Of a DNA stretch of 47,868 nucleotides, positions 1-9,546 are shown one piece after another. The number at the start of each line of letters is the position of its first letter. Position 1 is the stretch's first letter. A program made the position numbers and the translations under genes. Below the pieces are notes generated by a model. The model saw nothing but the letters and a program-made list of their open reading frames with translations. It did no database searches and was not told the origin of the DNA. This DNA comes from Saprospiraceae bacterium (lineage in GTDB: Bacteria; Bacteroidota; Bacteroidia; Chitinophagales; Saprospiraceae), in assembly GCA_028285545.1 (NCBI GenBank), contig JANQPA010000056.1:1-47868 (forward strand), read 5' to 3'.

Positions 1-39
1 ATAAAAAATTTAACATCACCCACCTCAAATTATGCTGTT

Positions 40-2433
40 ATGTATAAAAATTATTTGAAAGTAGGACTGCGAAACTTATTTAGAAACAAAGGATTTTCCG
101 TGATTAATATCGGTGGCTTGACTGTGGGGATGGCTGTAGCTATGCTTATTGGGCTATGGATTCATGATGAGCTTTCTTTTAACAAGAGCCATGATAATTA
201 TGATCGCGTAGCCCAGTTTTTACAACATCAAAATAATAATGGCATTCTAAATACCCAACACTCAATACCCTTTCCTTTAGGAGAAGAGATTCGCAATAAG
301 TATGGTAGTTATTTCAAGCATGTGGTGATGAGCAATTGGTTCAATGATCATATTCTGACTTATGAGGATAAAAAATTACTTAAAGTGGGAGCTTATATGG
401 AAAAAGATGCTCCCAGGCTGTTGACTCTGAAAATGCTATCTGGCAATCTTGACGGATTAATTTCTCCTAATTCCATTATGATTTCCAAATCAACAGCTGA
501 AGCTTTTTTTGGGAAAGAAGATCCCATTGGTAAGTCCATGACAATCGATAATGTAATACCGGTATCGGTGACCGGAGTATTCGATGATTTTCCCTTTAAT
601 AGCCGCTTTAAAAATATAAACTGGTTGTCAACATGGGCCATTTATACTTCAGAACATGCATGGATTCGTGCAGAGCAACAAAACCCACAATGGGATAATA
701 ACTCTTTTCAGTGCTTTGCTGAAATTGCCGAAAACACCACCTTCGAGGAGGTCAATGAAAAGATCATTAATGTCAAATACGATAAGCTGGATGAGGCTAA
801 TAAATATCTCAAAACAGAAGTAGTGCTTCACCCTATGAGCAAGTGGCATCTTATGTCTAAATGGCAAAATGGAGTGAATACAGGTGGCTTTGTTCAATAT
901 GTATGGTTGTTTGGAATTATTGGTGTTTTTGTATTGATCCTTGCTTGCATAAACTTCATGAATTTGAGTACAGCCAGAGCTGAAAAACGGGCTAAGGAAG
1001 TTGGGGTACGTAAATCTTTAGGTTCATTACGAGGCCAATTAGTCAGCCAATTTTTGACAGAATCTTTCCTAGTCGTAATAATAGCCTTCCTGTTTGCTGT
1101 TTTTTTGGTGGTTTTAACCATCCCATCTTTTAATCAATTGGCGGATAAAGAAATGGTTTTTCCTTTTGTGCAGCCTACTTTTTGGTTGATAAGCCTTGGT
1201 TTTATCATCCTAACTGGATTTTTGGCAGGTAGTTATCCTGCACTATATCTTTCTTCTTTTGAAGCAGTGAAAGTTTTAAAAGGGACTTTTTTAGCTAAAA
1301 AATCGGCTACCTCTTTTAGGAAAATGCTGGTGGTTGTACAGTTTACCGTATCTGTGATTTTGATTATTGGGACCATAGCCGTTAATAAACAGATACAACA
1401 CTCCAAAAATCGCCCATTAGGTTATGATAATAATGGGGTTATTATGATCGAAATTACTAGTACGGATTATGAAAACAAATATCATTTGCTAAGAGATGAA
1501 CTGAAAAAGAGCGGTGCAGTTTTAGAAATGGCGGAATCATCCAGCCCTCTAACCGATATTTGGAATATTAACGGCAACTTTAGCTGGGAAGGAATGGATG
1601 CTAACTTCAAACCTAGTTTTGCCACTATTTGGGTGACTCATGATTTTGGGAATACCATCGGCTGGGAAATAAAAGAAGGTCGTGATTTTTCAAGAGCATT
1701 CAAAACGGATTCAACTGCCTACATTCTAAATGAAGCAGCTGTTGAATATATGAACATAGAGAATCCGGTAGGTAAAACAATGAGATGGGGAAGGGGAGAG
1801 CATGAAATCATCGGAGTAGTGAAAAATATGGTTATGAAATCTCCTTTTGAGGCTGTCAAACCATCCATTTATATGATTGATTATATCATTAATACCAATT
1901 GGATAGAATTAAAGCTCAATCCTGAAAAAAGTACCTCAGAAGCACTGGCATCTGTAGAACAAGTCATGTTAAAACATGTGCCCACCGTCCCTTTTGAATA
2001 TAAATTCGCTGATGAAGCCTATGCCCAAAAATTTAAAACGGAAGAGCGAATAAGAAAGCTCTCCAGTATCTTCGCAATCCTGGCCATCTTCATCAGTTGT
2101 TTGGGCTTGTTTGGCCTGGCCTCCTATATGGCTTCACAAAGGAAGAAGGAAATTGGGATACGGAAAGTATTGGGGGCTTCCGTCTATAATTTATGGAAGT
2201 TGCTATCCCAGGATTTTGTCATTCTGGTGTTGATCTCTTGTGTTATAGCTGTCCCCATTGCCTATTATGGGTTAAACAATTGGCTTGCAAATTATGAATA
2301 TCGGACAGAAATTTCCTGGTGGTTTTTTGCTTTGGCTTGCTTAGGAGCTTTAATTATCACTTTACTTACAGTGAGTTATCAATCAATGAAATCTGCTTTG
2401 TCGAATCCAGTGGAAAGTTTAAAGAGTGAATGA
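40..2433 (+). CDS. FtsX/MacB-type ABC transporter permease, duplicated (orphan)
   Basis: A 797-residue inner-membrane permease of the MacB/FtsX type. One N-terminal helix (about residues 21-43) is followed by a periplasmic MacB_PCD-like domain, three helices (from about 284), a second N-terminal-type helix (about 427-450), another periplasmic domain and three final helices (about 674-797). Both FtsX halves carry the coupling motif: KEVGVRKSLGS in the first and KEIGIRKVLGAS in the second. The family normally works with a MacB-type ATPase, exporting peptides or lipids or acting mechanically on the envelope. No ATPase gene lies nearby, so this is an orphan permease as is common in Cytophagales. 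Unlike the two permeases at 20-25 kb it lacks the N-terminal cytoplasmic prefix domain. The substrate is unknown. Confidence 0.93.
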   Translation: MYKNYLKVGLRNLFRNKGFSVINIGGLTVGMAVAMLIGLWIHDELSFNKSHDNYDRVAQFLQHQNNNGILNTQHSIPFPLGEEIRNKYGSYFKHVVMSNWFNDHILTYEDKKLLKVGAYMEKDAPRLLTLKMLSGNLDGLISPNSIMISKSTAEAFFGKEDPIGKSMTIDNVIPVSVTGVFDDFPFNSRFKNINWLSTWAIYTSEHAWIRAEQQNPQWDNNSFQCFAEIAENTTFEEVNEKIINVKYDKLDEANKYLKTEVVLHPMSKWHLMSKWQNGVNTGGFVQYVWLFGIIGVFVLILACINFMNLSTARAEKRAKEVGVRKSLGSLRGQLVSQFLTESFLVVIIAFLFAVFLVVLTIPSFNQLADKEMVFPFVQPTFWLISLGFIILTGFLAGSYPALYLSSFEAVKVLKGTFLAKKSATSFRKMLVVVQFTVSVILIIGTIAVNKQIQHSKNRPLGYDNNGVIMIEITSTDYENKYHLLRDELKKSGAVLEMAESSSPLTDIWNINGNFSWEGMDANFKPSFATIWVTHDFGNTIGWEIKEGRDFSRAFKTDSTAYILNEAAVEYMNIENPVGKTMRWGRGEHEIIGVVKNMVMKSPFEAVKPSIYMIDYIINTNWIELKLNPEKSTSEALASVEQVMLKHVPTVPFEYKFADEAYAQKFKTEERIRKLSSIFAILAIFISCLGLFGLASYMASQRKKEIGIRKVLGASVYNLWKLLSQDFVILVLISCVIAVPIAYYGLNNWLANYEYRTEISWWFFALACLGALIITLLTVSYQSMKSALSNPVESLKSE

Positions 2434-2494
2434 TATACCGATAACTTAAGATTTGAAAAAACAAGCAATAATTATTTCAAGCTTAAACTATAAA

Positions 2495-3745
2495 ATGAAT
2501 ATCAAAGCCATATACCTATGTTTGATAAACATGCTTGTTTGCTGCTATTGTAGTTATGCTCAAAATTTGAATGCCAATGAAAAAACCCCAAGAAGCGGAG
2601 AATATATCAAAAAACTAAAGTTGTTTGACGACACCATCGATTCCATATTAGTAAGGACAAAAATCCCTGGTGCATCCCTGGCTGTTTCGTATAAAGAGCG
2701 ATTGGTGTATGATCGGGGGCACGGGTTTGCACAATTAAATGATCAGGATACGATTCCTTTAACTGAAAACTCGGTATTTCGAATCGCAAGTATTTCTAAA
2801 CCCATTACTGCGGTAGCAATTATGTATCTGATTGAGCAACAAAAATTGGAACTGGGTAGCAAGGTTTATGATATTTTAAAAATGGAACTACCAAGGGAAG
2901 AAGTAATAGACCCTCAAATTTATGACATAACTATAAAGGATATACTAAGTCATACTGGTGGATGGAACAGAAATATTTCTGGCGACCCTGCTTTTAATGT
3001 ATTGCGAATGTCAGTTGCTATGGGGGATGATCCCCCTGGAAATGACTTAGCTGTTATAAAATATATGTTTAGATTGCCTTTGGATTTTAAACCTGGTTCC
3101 GAGCAGGTATATTCAAATTTTGGATATATGATTTTGGGACGTGTAATAGAAAAAATAACTGGGCAGGATTATGAAAAATTCATTCAGAATGAAATTTTAA
3201 AGCCCAATAAAATTAACACTATGATGCTTGGTCGCATCTTATTAAAAGATCGGCAAAAAAATGAAGTTTTTTACCACGATTCACGTACTTTTCCTTCAGT
3301 TGTTAGTGGTGGCGGTATTGTACCCGCACCTTATGGAGCTTTTAATTTAAAGGCGATGAAAGCGCATGGTGGCTGGATTAGTTCTGCTTCAGATTTGCTT
3401 CGGTTTCTGACTTCTGTAAATGGCCTATCCCTTAGAAAAGATATATTGCCTGCGCAATCTATTCGGGAAATGACCAATCCTTATGGCAGTTTTGAGAATA
3501 ATCACTCACGGTATGGAATGGGATGGGAAATAGCAATGATAGACAATCAACCAATCTGGTTTCATAGGGGTGATCTTCCAGGAACCACCGCTTTTCTTGT
3601 CCATTCAGGTGATGTTGAGTTTGCCGTATTATTAAATGGAAATGCTGGAAGTAGAGAAAATTCAGAATACATACTTTCAGCTTTGGTGAAAGCAGCCAAT
3701 TCTATTTCGGATTGGCCAGAAATAGATTTATTTTATGATAACTGA
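2495..3745 (+). CDS. Secreted serine hydrolase, beta-lactamase/class C PBP-like
   Basis: About 416 residues with a signal peptide ending near CYCSYAQ. The active-site motifs of the beta-lactamase (PF00144) family are visible: SISK gives the SxxK nucleophile, YSNFG gives the YxN motif, and HRGDLPG near the C-terminus fits the HxG position. Such enzymes are esterases, D-amino peptidases or transpeptidase-like; the substrate cannot be read from sequence. An in-frame TTG at 2453 would add 14 residues that do not look like a signal peptide, so the ATG at 2495 is preferred. The gene follows the permease at about 60 bp and may be co-transcribed with it. Confidence 0.9.
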   Translation: MNIKAIYLCLINMLVCCYCSYAQNLNANEKTPRSGEYIKKLKLFDDTIDSILVRTKIPGASLAVSYKERLVYDRGHGFAQLNDQDTIPLTENSVFRIASISKPITAVAIMYLIEQQKLELGSKVYDILKMELPREEVIDPQIYDITIKDILSHTGGWNRNISGDPAFNVLRMSVAMGDDPPGNDLAVIKYMFRLPLDFKPGSEQVYSNFGYMILGRVIEKITGQDYEKFIQNEILKPNKINTMMLGRILLKDRQKNEVFYHDSRTFPSVVSGGGIVPAPYGAFNLKAMKAHGGWISSASDLLRFLTSVNGLSLRKDILPAQSIREMTNPYGSFENNHSRYGMGWEIAMIDNQPIWFHRGDLPGTTAFLVHSGDVEFAVLLNGNAGSRENSEYILSALVKAANSISDWPEIDLFYDN

Positions 3746-3939
3746 AGAATAAAAATTGCCAAAGGCCAGCTACTCATCAAGTAAACGGCTATTGCCACAC
3801 TCCGCTTACACTAACCCTAGATTCTGTTCCTGGCAGCTCGCTATTTATTCATTTATATTAGCCCAATAAAAATTATTAGCTTTAAGAGAGATGAATAGCT
3901 AATATAGCGAATCTTTCTTATCTCTTAATCCAGATAAAA
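3746..3939. other. Intergenic region, no gene seen
   Basis: No supported coding frame. The stretch 3790-3880 has faint reverse-strand resemblance (CTATTGCCACAC, ATTCATTTATATTAGC) to the dispersed repeats described at 13165 and 36550, too weak to call as a copy. Short inverted TTAAGAGA/TCTCTTAA words flank the region just before the methyltransferase. Confidence 0.3.
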
Positions 3940-4557
3940 ATGAATGAATTTGATGAATTTGCAGCTACATGGGATGACGATCCCATAAGAGTGGAACGTG
4001 CAGTCTCCATTGCTCAAAGCATGAGAAACATTTTGGACATGAACACATACCAGAATGCACTCGAATATGGAAGCGGAACCGGCTTACTCAGCTTTGCACT
4101 GAAAGATGACCTGAAAAGAATCACCTTGATGGATGAGTCAATCGAAATGACCAAAGTAGCCATGGAGAAATGCAAGCTTTCTCAAGTCAACCATCTGCAT
4201 CCTATAAAAATGGATCTTTTGATCGACGAATACCAACCAGGCTCAAGGTTTGATCTGATTTTCATTTTGCTCACCCTCCATCACATTATTGATACGAAAG
4301 AGATTCTTTCCCGTTTTAAGCATCTCATTGCTCCAAATGGGGCCCTGGCCATTATTGATCTAGAAACTGAAGATGGTTCATTCCATGACAGGGAATTTAA
4401 TGGACACCTTGGTTTTGATAGAAATGACCTGGAGAAAAAAGCCAAAGAAGCTGGATTTCAACCCTTTTACTATGATGTGATTTATGAAATTGAAAAGGGA
4501 GAAGGAGAAGATAAAAAATCTTATCCCTTGTTCCTGATGATCGCCAAATCAATTTGA
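3940..4557 (+). CDS. Class I SAM-dependent methyltransferase
   Basis: A 205-residue cytoplasmic protein with a Rossmann-type methyltransferase fold. Motif I is visible as LEYGSGTGLLSFAL (about residues 46-59), followed by the acidic LMDESIEM loop that would hold the SAM ribose, and a motif IV-like stretch FDLIFILLTLHHI. This matches the Methyltransf_11/25 group of small-molecule methyltransferases. There is no substrate-specific insertion and no biosynthetic neighbour, so the acceptor is unknown. It stands alone, about 190 bp after the serine hydrolase and 120 bp before an alpha/beta hydrolase. Confidence 0.9.
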   Translation: MNEFDEFAATWDDDPIRVERAVSIAQSMRNILDMNTYQNALEYGSGTGLLSFALKDDLKRITLMDESIEMTKVAMEKCKLSQVNHLHPIKMDLLIDEYQPGSRFDLIFILLTLHHIIDTKEILSRFKHLIAPNGALAIIDLETEDGSFHDREFNGHLGFDRNDLEKKAKEAGFQPFYYDVIYEIEKGEGEDKKSYPLFLMIAKSI

Positions 4558-4676
4558 AATGCAACTCTGTATATTTATCTTTTCTCTAGCAGGACTGTGA
4601 CAAGAATAAAATAAAATGCCAAAGACATATTTTTTTAATCAATGAATTAATCAAAATCTGAAAACTGATTTTCGGA

Positions 4677-5513
4677 ATGAATATTACACACGCAACACTA
4701 ATTTTTTATCTTCTAATGCTTGTGAATTTCAATGCAAATGCTCAAGAATTAGAATCAGGATTCCAAAAACTATCAAGTGGAACAATTTGGTTCGAATATA
4801 GGCACCATAGTATAAAGAATGAATACCCAACCATTTTATTTGAATCAGGAGCATTGTCTCATTCCACCTACTGGAACCCAGTAATAGATTCCATTGCAAG
4901 CTTTGCGAATACCATAAGATATGACCGCGCAGGCTTGGGCAGAAGCTTACCCCCAAAAGACTCTATTCGTTCGGTCATTCAGATAACAAATGAATTAAAT
5001 GAACTTTTGGACTCCTTGAAGGTCAACGATAAGATTATTCTCGTTTGTCATTCAGCAGGAGGATATTACGGACGAGCCTTCTCAAAACAACATAGTGACA
5101 AAGTTCGTGCAATGATTTTGATAGAATCTCCCTGTACAGAGTGGGAAGGCCTTCTTAGGTCTAGTTTATCTGAAAAGCAAAATATGGATAGAGATTCTAT
5201 ACTCAAGAGAAATCGTTCTCAGCTTTCGTTCATAGAAAGGCAAGAATACAAGGCTGCTGAAATAAATCGTAATTTTTTGGAACAAATACCGCAAATGCAG
5301 ATACCTGTTTATATTATTCATGGCATAGGTCACAATTGGCCAGAAGCTTACAATAGAACCCTTTTGGATCAAAAATGGAAAGACTGTCAAAGTTCACTTT
5401 TAAGCATTTCTGAAAACAGCCATTTAATCCAGGTTTCTAATGCAGGGCATCACATTTTTCATGAATTTAATTTGCCCAAGTTTATTTATGAGCGTTTTAT
5501 AGATCAGAATTAA
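4677..5513 (+). CDS. Secreted alpha/beta-fold hydrolase
   Basis: A 278-residue protein with a signal peptide ending at NANAQ. The alpha/beta hydrolase core includes the oxyanion region TILFESGALSHS, the RYDRAGLGRS strand-loop typical of the family, a nucleophile elbow CHSAGG around residues 123-128 (Ser in an HSAG variant of GxSxG), and a C-terminal catalytic His in NAGHHIFHE. Probably a periplasmic esterase or lipase-like enzyme; substrate unknown. It is preceded by an AT-rich spacer with no obvious promoter. Confidence 0.88.
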   Translation: MNITHATLIFYLLMLVNFNANAQELESGFQKLSSGTIWFEYRHHSIKNEYPTILFESGALSHSTYWNPVIDSIASFANTIRYDRAGLGRSLPPKDSIRSVIQITNELNELLDSLKVNDKIILVCHSAGGYYGRAFSKQHSDKVRAMILIESPCTEWEGLLRSSLSEKQNMDRDSILKRNRSQLSFIERQEYKAAEINRNFLEQIPQMQIPVYIIHGIGHNWPEAYNRTLLDQKWKDCQSSLLSISENSHLIQVSNAGHHIFHEFNLPKFIYERFIDQN

Positions 5514-5588
5514 ACGTTAAATACCCATGACCGTTATTTGTAATTTGAATTAAGTCCGCAAGAGGAATAATTATATTAAAGAAATATT

Positions 5589-5978
5589 ATGAAAATAGAA
5601 CATATTGCAATTTGGGTGAGCGATTTAGAGAAAGTAAAAGACTTCTACGTGAAATACTTTGATATGGAATGCAGTGAAAAATATATCAATTCAGTAAAGA
5701 ACTTTTCATCATATTTTTTATCGTTCAATGGAGAATCTACCCGAATTGAGATAATGAATCGGCCTGATATTATGAAGATTCAAGGAAAACACTCTACTTC
5801 ATTTGGCTTGACACATTTTTCAATATCAGTTGGAACCAAGAAAAAAGTGGATCAATTAACAGAAATTTTAAGAAAAGATGGATTTAAAATTGTAGGAGAG
5901 CCAAGAACTACAGGAGATGGTTATTATGAGAGTGTTGTTGAGGATTGTGAAGGAAACTGGGTTGAGATAACAGAATAG
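5589..5978 (+). CDS. VOC/glyoxalase-family protein
   Basis: A 129-residue protein with one complete vicinal-oxygen-chelate module: N-terminal MKIEHIAIWVSDLEKVKDFY, central THFSISV and C-terminal WVEITE. Metal-ligand positions typical of the family are present (His5, an internal Glu in RIEIM, the His in THFSISV, and the final Glu). Members include glyoxalase I, fosfomycin-resistance enzymes and dioxygenases. With only general motifs, function stays open; it resembles the small lactoylglutathione-lyase-like proteins common in Bacteroidota. Confidence 0.9.
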   Translation: MKIEHIAIWVSDLEKVKDFYVKYFDMECSEKYINSVKNFSSYFLSFNGESTRIEIMNRPDIMKIQGKHSTSFGLTHFSISVGTKKKVDQLTEILRKDGFKIVGEPRTTGDGYYESVVEDCEGNWVEITE

Positions 5979-6117
5979 TAAGAATGAAAGCAGAAAAAAA
6001 ATTGAGGGAATAGCATATATACAAATGGTGTAACCAATAATAAGACAGGGTTCCTGAAGCAACCCGAAATGTAAGCAGATCCCCCCTCAGGTTCCTGCGG
6101 TTTCTGACTCCTGTAAA

Positions 6118-6145
6118 TAGGATATCCCTGAAAAGGGATACCCTA
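6118..6145. terminator. GNRA-loop hairpin between convergent genes
   Basis: The arms TAGGATATCCCT and AGGGATACCCTA pair with one internal mismatch around a GAAA tetraloop. The hairpin lies between the convergent VOC gene (ends 5978) and the FAD oxidoreductase (ends 6192). There is no clear U-tract on either side, so a terminator is plausible but other structural roles are possible. Confidence 0.5.
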
Positions 6146-6191
6146 AGTATATACCAACTATGCAAGGAGGTTGGTTCTTTACAAACTTGTG

Positions 6192-8027
6192 CTAATCCGT
6201 AATTTCTGACACGGCCCTGTGTGCCTGCATGATCGCCGCTTTCGTTGTCGAAGATGCGTCAGAATCAGAGTTGGCAATATGGATATTACCAAATGGTTGG
6301 CGGCCGATGACCCAAGGCTTATCTTCTTCCGCGAAGTGCTCACCCCATGTAAGTCCGTTACTGTAGGCATAGCCATGGGGCCACCTGTTTACAGTAATCG
6401 CCTCAATATCTCGATCAGCATCGAAACCCGCACTGCCAAGAGCCTGAGTGAGTTGTTCTCTAACATGGCTCTCGTATACTTCGAAAGTGGTGGTAAGAAT
6501 CTGTTCACGGCCTGCCCGCCATTGTTCAGGGCCGGTGATATCAGTAAATAGTGGCACATGACACATATGGACTACCATAGGCTCGTCTGGGGTTTGTGCG
6601 CATTTATAGTCACCCAGTGAAACCGGGTAAGCTAGCTCAGCCTGCTTATAAAAGCCACCAGTAAAATACACGAAACTGGTTTTCAACTCATCGAAGGCTT
6701 TCCAGTTATTAATCAATACTTTTGTATATACCAGGGGTACCTTGACATTGAAGGCGAGACCTTCTTTTTGTATTGCTGGCATTTCCGGACAAAGATATGG
6801 AATGGCGCTGTTGTAGCATGCCATGATGCATTTCTTGCTTCGAACTTTATGGGTTTTATCGCCTCGCACATAGGTTACATCTACGTTTGCTCCATCTTCG
6901 GTATTGGTGACATGGACCACTGTACTGTTAAGGCGAATATTAATGTTTTGGCTTTTACGGTCGATTTTAGAATAATCAGTACGCGCGGTTACCACATCTT
7001 CCATGGTAGTACCTGATATAGCTTCCGGAATCATTTTGCGTACCAGGAGGCGTGCGATTGAGGCATTACCATCAGGAAAATGGAAAATATAAGGATCATC
7101 ACCGCGGCCACTTCTTAGTGGTAACGTATAGTCCACCCCTGGTATGCCACCATCATAATATTGTACTGAGGTAGTCGGAACCTCCTCCATGTCAACGCCC
7201 CAGAAACTCATACCCCAGTTCTGGTAGATTTTTATGACCTGTTCGTCCACTTTTACATAGTCACGCAGGAAACTTGAATAACCCGTTTTACTGAGTACTT
7301 TAAACTTCTCCTCAACAGTTGTGCCTTCCATATAATCAACCTGAGCGGTTTGAACACGGATGAAATCGGCACGAGCTTGCTCCGTTAGGGGGGCTTCTTC
7401 AGCGAATTCTTCCCATGACTTTTTACCATAACCGGTAACATGCTTTGTTTCGCCAAAATTTTCCGCATCAAATACAATGGAAACACCCATACCTCGCGAC
7501 GAATAGAGGTCCTGCTGAAATGCATCATAGAATTTTTCAAGATCAATACCTATATCTTTTAGTAAGTCAAGGGCTTCTGCTGCATATGAAGAGGGTGTAT
7601 CAATGGCTTCAGTTCCCCCATAGGTAACGCGGACGTCATCCCCATGTTTGAACTCATTACGTTTGGCGTGTCCACCGAAATCGTCATGGTTGTCGAGGAT
7701 CAGAATTTTTGCCCTTGGGTTCTTCTTATGGTAAAAATAAGCGGAAGATAGACCGCTTATGCCACCACCGACGATCACCAGGTCATATTCGTCATCTATG
7801 GTATTTGTGTTCCACTCGCCCCCCAATATCCTTGCATGCATTATCTCCCATGATCCATCGTGGCTCCCTCGCAGTCCTGTTTTTGCCGGTGGGTAATAGC
7901 CCTTTTCGAGGCCAAAAGAATAGGGATCTTTTACCCCACATGATGTAATCCACGGGCTCAGTAAAGTGGCACCAATGGCAACACGCGCTCCATTTAGAAA
8001 ATCGCGCCTGGTAATTTCTTTTTTCAT
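6192..8027 (-). CDS. Tat-exported FAD-dependent oxidoreductase, spermidine dehydrogenase-like
   Basis: A 611-residue flavoprotein. The N-terminus has a twin-arginine signal (TRRDFLNG) followed by a hydrophobic stretch ending LSPWITSC, so it is folded in the cytoplasm and exported, possibly lipid-anchored. A dinucleotide-binding motif VIVGGGISGLSSAYF (about residues 85-99) and the adjacent LDNHDDFGGHAKRNEF resemble the flavin amine oxidases grouped with spermidine dehydrogenase. The C-terminal FGNIHIANSDSDASSTTKAA would close the FAD site. GC content is clearly higher than in neighbouring genes (30 of 60 bases at 6361-6420) and the gene stands alone, suggesting acquisition by transfer. The substrate is inferred, not shown. 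Confidence 0.88.
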   Translation of the reverse strand: MKKEITRRDFLNGARVAIGATLLSPWITSCGVKDPYSFGLEKGYYPPAKTGLRGSHDGSWEIMHARILGGEWNTNTIDDEYDLVIVGGGISGLSSAYFYHKKNPRAKILILDNHDDFGGHAKRNEFKHGDDVRVTYGGTEAIDTPSSYAAEALDLLKDIGIDLEKFYDAFQQDLYSSRGMGVSIVFDAENFGETKHVTGYGKKSWEEFAEEAPLTEQARADFIRVQTAQVDYMEGTTVEEKFKVLSKTGYSSFLRDYVKVDEQVIKIYQNWGMSFWGVDMEEVPTTSVQYYDGGIPGVDYTLPLRSGRGDDPYIFHFPDGNASIARLLVRKMIPEAISGTTMEDVVTARTDYSKIDRKSQNINIRLNSTVVHVTNTEDGANVDVTYVRGDKTHKVRSKKCIMACYNSAIPYLCPEMPAIQKEGLAFNVKVPLVYTKVLINNWKAFDELKTSFVYFTGGFYKQAELAYPVSLGDYKCAQTPDEPMVVHMCHVPLFTDITGPEQWRAGREQILTTTFEVYESHVREQLTQALGSAGFDADRDIEAITVNRWPHGYAYSNGLTWGEHFAEEDKPWVIGRQPFGNIHIANSDSDASSTTKAAIMQAHRAVSEITD

Positions 8028-8406
8028 AGGTTTACTTTAATTGCAGATGAAGATATCAAATTTGTCTCGCATCAGATCTATTCAAATTTGTGAACTTTCT
8101 TTATGAGGGCGCAATCCTTGATTGTAGGTCCGGCCGATCCGGCAGGCGGACGCTTCATCTTGGAAGTGGGATACTCCAAGCTCAAACAGACCTTCACTTA
8201 ACTCGGTTTTAATATTCTGGACTTCTTTTGGTTGTAGATTTAATATATTAAAATGGATTTGCCTTACAGCGAATCCTGAGCGGTGGGCAGTCAGAGACTA
8301 CCACGAACGATCTAATTATTGTTTTCTATTAAGTTTATGAAACTGTGTTTAACAGTTCTAATATCCCAACCATTATCAAAACAGTGGCTGGGTTTTGTAT
8401 CTTTAA
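8028..8406. other. Intergenic region upstream of FAD oxidoreductase and kelch gene
   Basis: A 379-bp spacer with no convincing coding frame. It holds an isolated GC-rich palindromic block (8128-8151) in otherwise AT-rich sequence. Promoters for both divergent neighbours should lie here; a weak -7-like TATCTTTA at 8398-8405 sits before the kelch gene, with no good -33 partner. Confidence 0.4.
8128..8151. repeat. REP-like GC-rich palindrome
   Basis: GTCCGGCC and GGC-AGG-CGGAC can pair around GATCC, giving a compact GC-rich stem inside an AT-rich spacer. It resembles short repetitive extragenic palindromes, but only one copy is visible in this window. Confidence 0.35.
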
Positions 8407-8487
8407 ATGTGCCCTATTTGTAACTGCAAAACTAGAGTTTCAATATTGGGCGGACTGGAAATTGATAAATCACCTAAAAATTCGGTT

Positions 8488-9486
8488 ATGAGAAGTTTTA
8501 TCTATACTTGTTTAGGTATTGTTTTTTTGATGATGCCCTCTCTTCTATTCTCCCAATTGAATAAAAGTGCGGACAGCGGGCAGCTCCTCATCCCAAGGTA
8601 CGGGCCCTCAGCAGTAACAGATGGTGAATGGGTTTATGTGATAGGGGGCGCACACATCGGAGCCAGATCAGGTAAAGATTATACCGTTTCAGGCTTGCTG
8701 GCAGCATACGAGCGCGTCAACCCTGAAACCCTGGAATCCGAATTTTTTGCTGATGGACTCTTTCGCCGTGCCAATCATAGTTCTGTTCTTATCAATGGAG
8801 GCATCCTTACCTGTGGAGGCCGAACCCAAAATGCATTAGATCGGAACCGAACTTCCACTTGTGAATTTTTTAGTCCGGACAGTTTGACCTTGCGAAAGTA
8901 CCCTTCTTTGCCAGAACGTCTTCGGACTTTGGGCATGGCAAAAATTGGAGATCAGGTATTCGCAATTGGTGGCTTAGGAGATGGCAAACCAGGTGAGCGG
9001 TTTGCTTTTTCAACCAAAACCTATCAATTAGATTTAAAAAAACAAGTTTGGCAACATGTTGCAGATATGCCGTTTCGCAGGGAAGGGGCAGTTGTTTCAA
9101 TAGGGGATAAAATTTATGCTTTAGGCGGCTACAATGGTGGTGTATTGAATACTGTGATGGTATTTGATGTCAAAACATCCAAGTGGGAACAAAGGAAAGA
9201 TTTGCCATATGGACTAAGTGCATTTGCCGCCGTTGCGGATGGTGACTTCATCTATATATTTGGCGACTATAATAAGCGCTCTACCATACACCGTTATGAC
9301 ACCCGAACTGGCGATTTTTTTCTGTTGGAACAAAAAATCACACCAAGACGGCACCTGGCTGCAGTAATTGTGGGGCAGCGGGTAGTTGTAGTTGGAGGCA
9401 ATCAAAACAGTGTAGGCAAAGCTTTATCGACTATCGAGGCTTTTGAACTTACTGCTCTTCGAAAGGGGGGTAAATTATTAAATTAA
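8488..9486 (+). CDS. Secreted kelch-repeat beta-propeller protein
   Basis: About 332 residues with a signal peptide MRSFIYTCLGIVFLMMPSLL ending at FSQ. Six kelch-type blades can be followed by their GG doublets: YVIGGAH, LTCGGRT, FAIGGLG, YALGGYN, YIFGDYN (variant) and VVVGGNQ. Such propellers bind partners or carry a sugar-modifying active site; no galactose-oxidase-type residues are evident. An in-frame ATG at 8407 would add 27 residues with a Cys cluster (MCPICNC), but these precede the signal peptide and a possible -7 box overlaps that start, so 8488 is preferred. Confidence 0.85.
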   Translation: MRSFIYTCLGIVFLMMPSLLFSQLNKSADSGQLLIPRYGPSAVTDGEWVYVIGGAHIGARSGKDYTVSGLLAAYERVNPETLESEFFADGLFRRANHSSVLINGGILTCGGRTQNALDRNRTSTCEFFSPDSLTLRKYPSLPERLRTLGMAKIGDQVFAIGGLGDGKPGERFAFSTKTYQLDLKKQVWQHVADMPFRREGAVVSIGDKIYALGGYNGGVLNTVMVFDVKTSKWEQRKDLPYGLSAFAAVADGDFIYIFGDYNKRSTIHRYDTRTGDFFLLEQKITPRRHLAAVIVGQRVVVVGGNQNSVGKALSTIEAFELTALRKGGKLLN

Positions 9487-9510
9487 TGGGGGATTAAATA
9501 GAAAACGAAA

Positions 9511-9545
9511 CACATGCTAAAATTCTTTCGAAGGATTAAAATGTG
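9511..9545. terminator. Weak hairpin between convergent kelch and CocE genes
   Basis: CACAT and ATGTG flank an inner AATTCTT/AAGGATT stem with a TCG loop. It lies between two convergent stop codons and would be A/U-rich on both sides, so a weak bidirectional terminator is plausible. Confidence 0.4.
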
Positions 9546-9546
9546 A

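Noticed and set aside
3790-3880. Fifth copy of the dispersed repeat on the minus strand
   Set aside because: Only short broken matches in AT-rich DNA; cannot be told from chance without an alignment score.
6219-7948. Several plus-strand reading frames inside the FAD oxidoreductase region
   Set aside because: They are shadows of the GC-richer minus-strand gene and have no motifs or starts of their own.
8407-8487. Cys-rich N-terminal extension (MCPICNC) of the kelch protein as a zinc motif
   Set aside because: It would precede a perfect signal peptide start at 8488 and overlaps a possible promoter; most likely untranslated.
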